The notes beneath the pieces were generated by a model. It worked only from the letters and a program-made list of their open reading frames with translations. It searched no databases and had not been told where the DNA came from. From Acidobacteriota bacterium (GTDB taxonomy: Bacteria; Acidobacteriota; Vicinamibacteria; Vicinamibacterales; CAVVIG01): a stretch of DNA of 64,000 nt. Every line of letters begins with the position of its first letter. Within the stretch, counting starts at the first letter, position 1. A program made the translations under genes and the position numbers. Shown one piece after another: positions 63,496 to 64,000 of the stretch. The stretch covers positions 1 through 64,000 of the forward strand of contig JAOBWF010000245.1 of NCBI GenBank assembly GCA_025463215.1, written 5' to 3'.

Positions 63496-63634
63496 CGATC
63501 AGGGCCAATCCGATCAGCACCGCAGCCCACACGTAGTGGTGCAGGGCCCCGCTGACGGGAATCGCAACAATGCAGCTGGCGAAAAAGAACCAGATCGCCG
63601 TGTGCAGAAGCTTGATCTGTACCAGCCGTGTCAT
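63495..63634 (-). pseudogene. Membrane protein gene truncated by an IS fragment
   Basis: ATG 63634 gives LVQIKLLHTAIWFFFASCIVA, then VWAAVLIGLALIEW, after which the sequence becomes the transposase fragment. The start overlaps the stop of the gene before it (ATGA), so this was the second gene of an intact operon. About 46 residues remain. Confidence 0.7.
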
Positions 63635-64000
63635 CGACGCCCGTTGTACGTGATGTCGACGAGGTTGAATTCGCCGTACGTGAATTCCCCTCCTGGAAGC
63701 AGCCACCGCGCTTCGCCGAACGACATGAGCCGTACGGGGCCGAAATCGCGATAGTCGCGCACCGGGGTGGAGAATCGGCGCGGCGTAAACGTGCCATCTG
63801 ATTCAGAGCGCGCTCGATCGTCAGACTGAAAGTTCATCAACTCGCCGGTGCTGGCAAACAGCAGCGTGGCGGCAATCGTCTGGCCTCCGTGGGTGAAGCG
63901 GGCACGGGCGGTCGTCGGGTCAACGGCCTCCCACGCAATCTCGGGATCGATGAGGGTACCTGGGGCCAGCAGGCACATGTCGTTGAACAGCGTCACGGTC
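63631..64000 (-). CDS. DUF6544-like protein, partial (N-terminus beyond the right edge)
   Basis: The last 123 residues or so are visible. FNDMCLLAPGTLIDPEIAWE, FTHGGQTIAATLLF, FSTPVRDYRDFG, GEARWLLPGGEFTYGEFNLVDITYN match the C-terminal half of DUF6544-type proteins as I know them. The GTG at 63996 is probably internal. No function known. Overlaps the truncated membrane gene by four bases. Confidence 0.65.
   Translation of the reverse strand, partial: TVTLFNDMCLLAPGTLIDPEIAWEAVDPTTARARFTHGGQTIAATLLFASTGELMNFQSDDRARSESDGTFTPRRFSTPVRDYRDFGPVRLMSFGEARWLLPGGEFTYGEFNLVDITYNGRR

Overview
The window is high-GC bacterial chromosome. The left part carries a compact core-gene block: yicC-gmk-rpoZ-coaBC-udg-priA, an HU gene with an M50 protease, der, dut and a MerR regulator. 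Gram-negative envelope genes (an MsbA-type exporter, RND efflux with an outer-membrane channel, an Omp85 barrel) together with many GTG/TTG starts and some characteristic small hypothetical proteins suggest an Acidobacteriota-like organism, perhaps class Vicinamibacteria. That placement is an inference from gene content, not a computed one.

Layout. 1-3374 (minus): exopolysaccharide-type glycosyltransferase operon (two GT4, one GT2, a zinc-ribbon membrane protein that runs off the edge). 3412-13689 (plus): ugd, galE, an MsbA-like exporter, yicC, gmk, rpoZ, coaBC, family-4 uracil-DNA glycosylase and priA. Two repeat structures sit here: opposing heptamer arrays before priA, and an in-frame inverted repeat inside priA. 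13769-14981 (minus): M50 protease and HU from a canonical promoter. 15064-20097 (plus): der, a c-di-AMP riboswitch driving a KimA-like permease, dut, a MerR regulator and tRNA-Pro(GGG).

Immediately after the tRNA the character changes to accessory DNA. 20400-25022 holds a pirin, an isochorismatase-fold hydrolase, a flavin reductase and several decayed genes. 25442-34691 is a signalling block: a soluble five-PAS FixL-like kinase, a lone receiver, a FixJ-type regulator, a NarL-type regulator, a DoxX-like protein, a propeller sensor kinase and a receiver-less sigma-54 activator. 34759-36405 encodes a secreted beta-helix repeat protein. 37012-45560 is a tightly coupled six-gene operon (porin-cytochrome, diheme cytochrome c, cupredoxin-like protein, RND adaptor, pump, outer-membrane channel) behind a sigma-54-like promoter. 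45701-50448 holds a SnoaL-like protein, a DoxX protein, a luciferase-type oxidoreductase, a cNMP-domain flavoprotein, a small winged-helix-like protein and an NmrA protein. 50474-56641 is an envelope/phosphate-flavoured cluster: PAP2, Omp85 barrel, an exported protein with kinase-like motifs, a DUF4956-type membrane protein, a metallophosphoesterase and a NhaA homologue. 56661-64000 has visibly lower GC, with a broken DedA-rhodanese gene, IS remnants (including an internally deleted IS with intact ends), small secreted proteins, an MFS transporter and a membrane gene truncated at an IS fragment.

The most unusual signal is a 43-bp bipartite promoter-like element found four times between 22 and 46 kb. 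Each copy is intergenic, points at the next gene, and keeps exactly the same internal spacing. The genes downstream are the hydrolase, the NarL regulator, the sigma-54 activator and the SnoaL-like gene. It looks like a dedicated promoter/operator for a regulon inside this accessory region.
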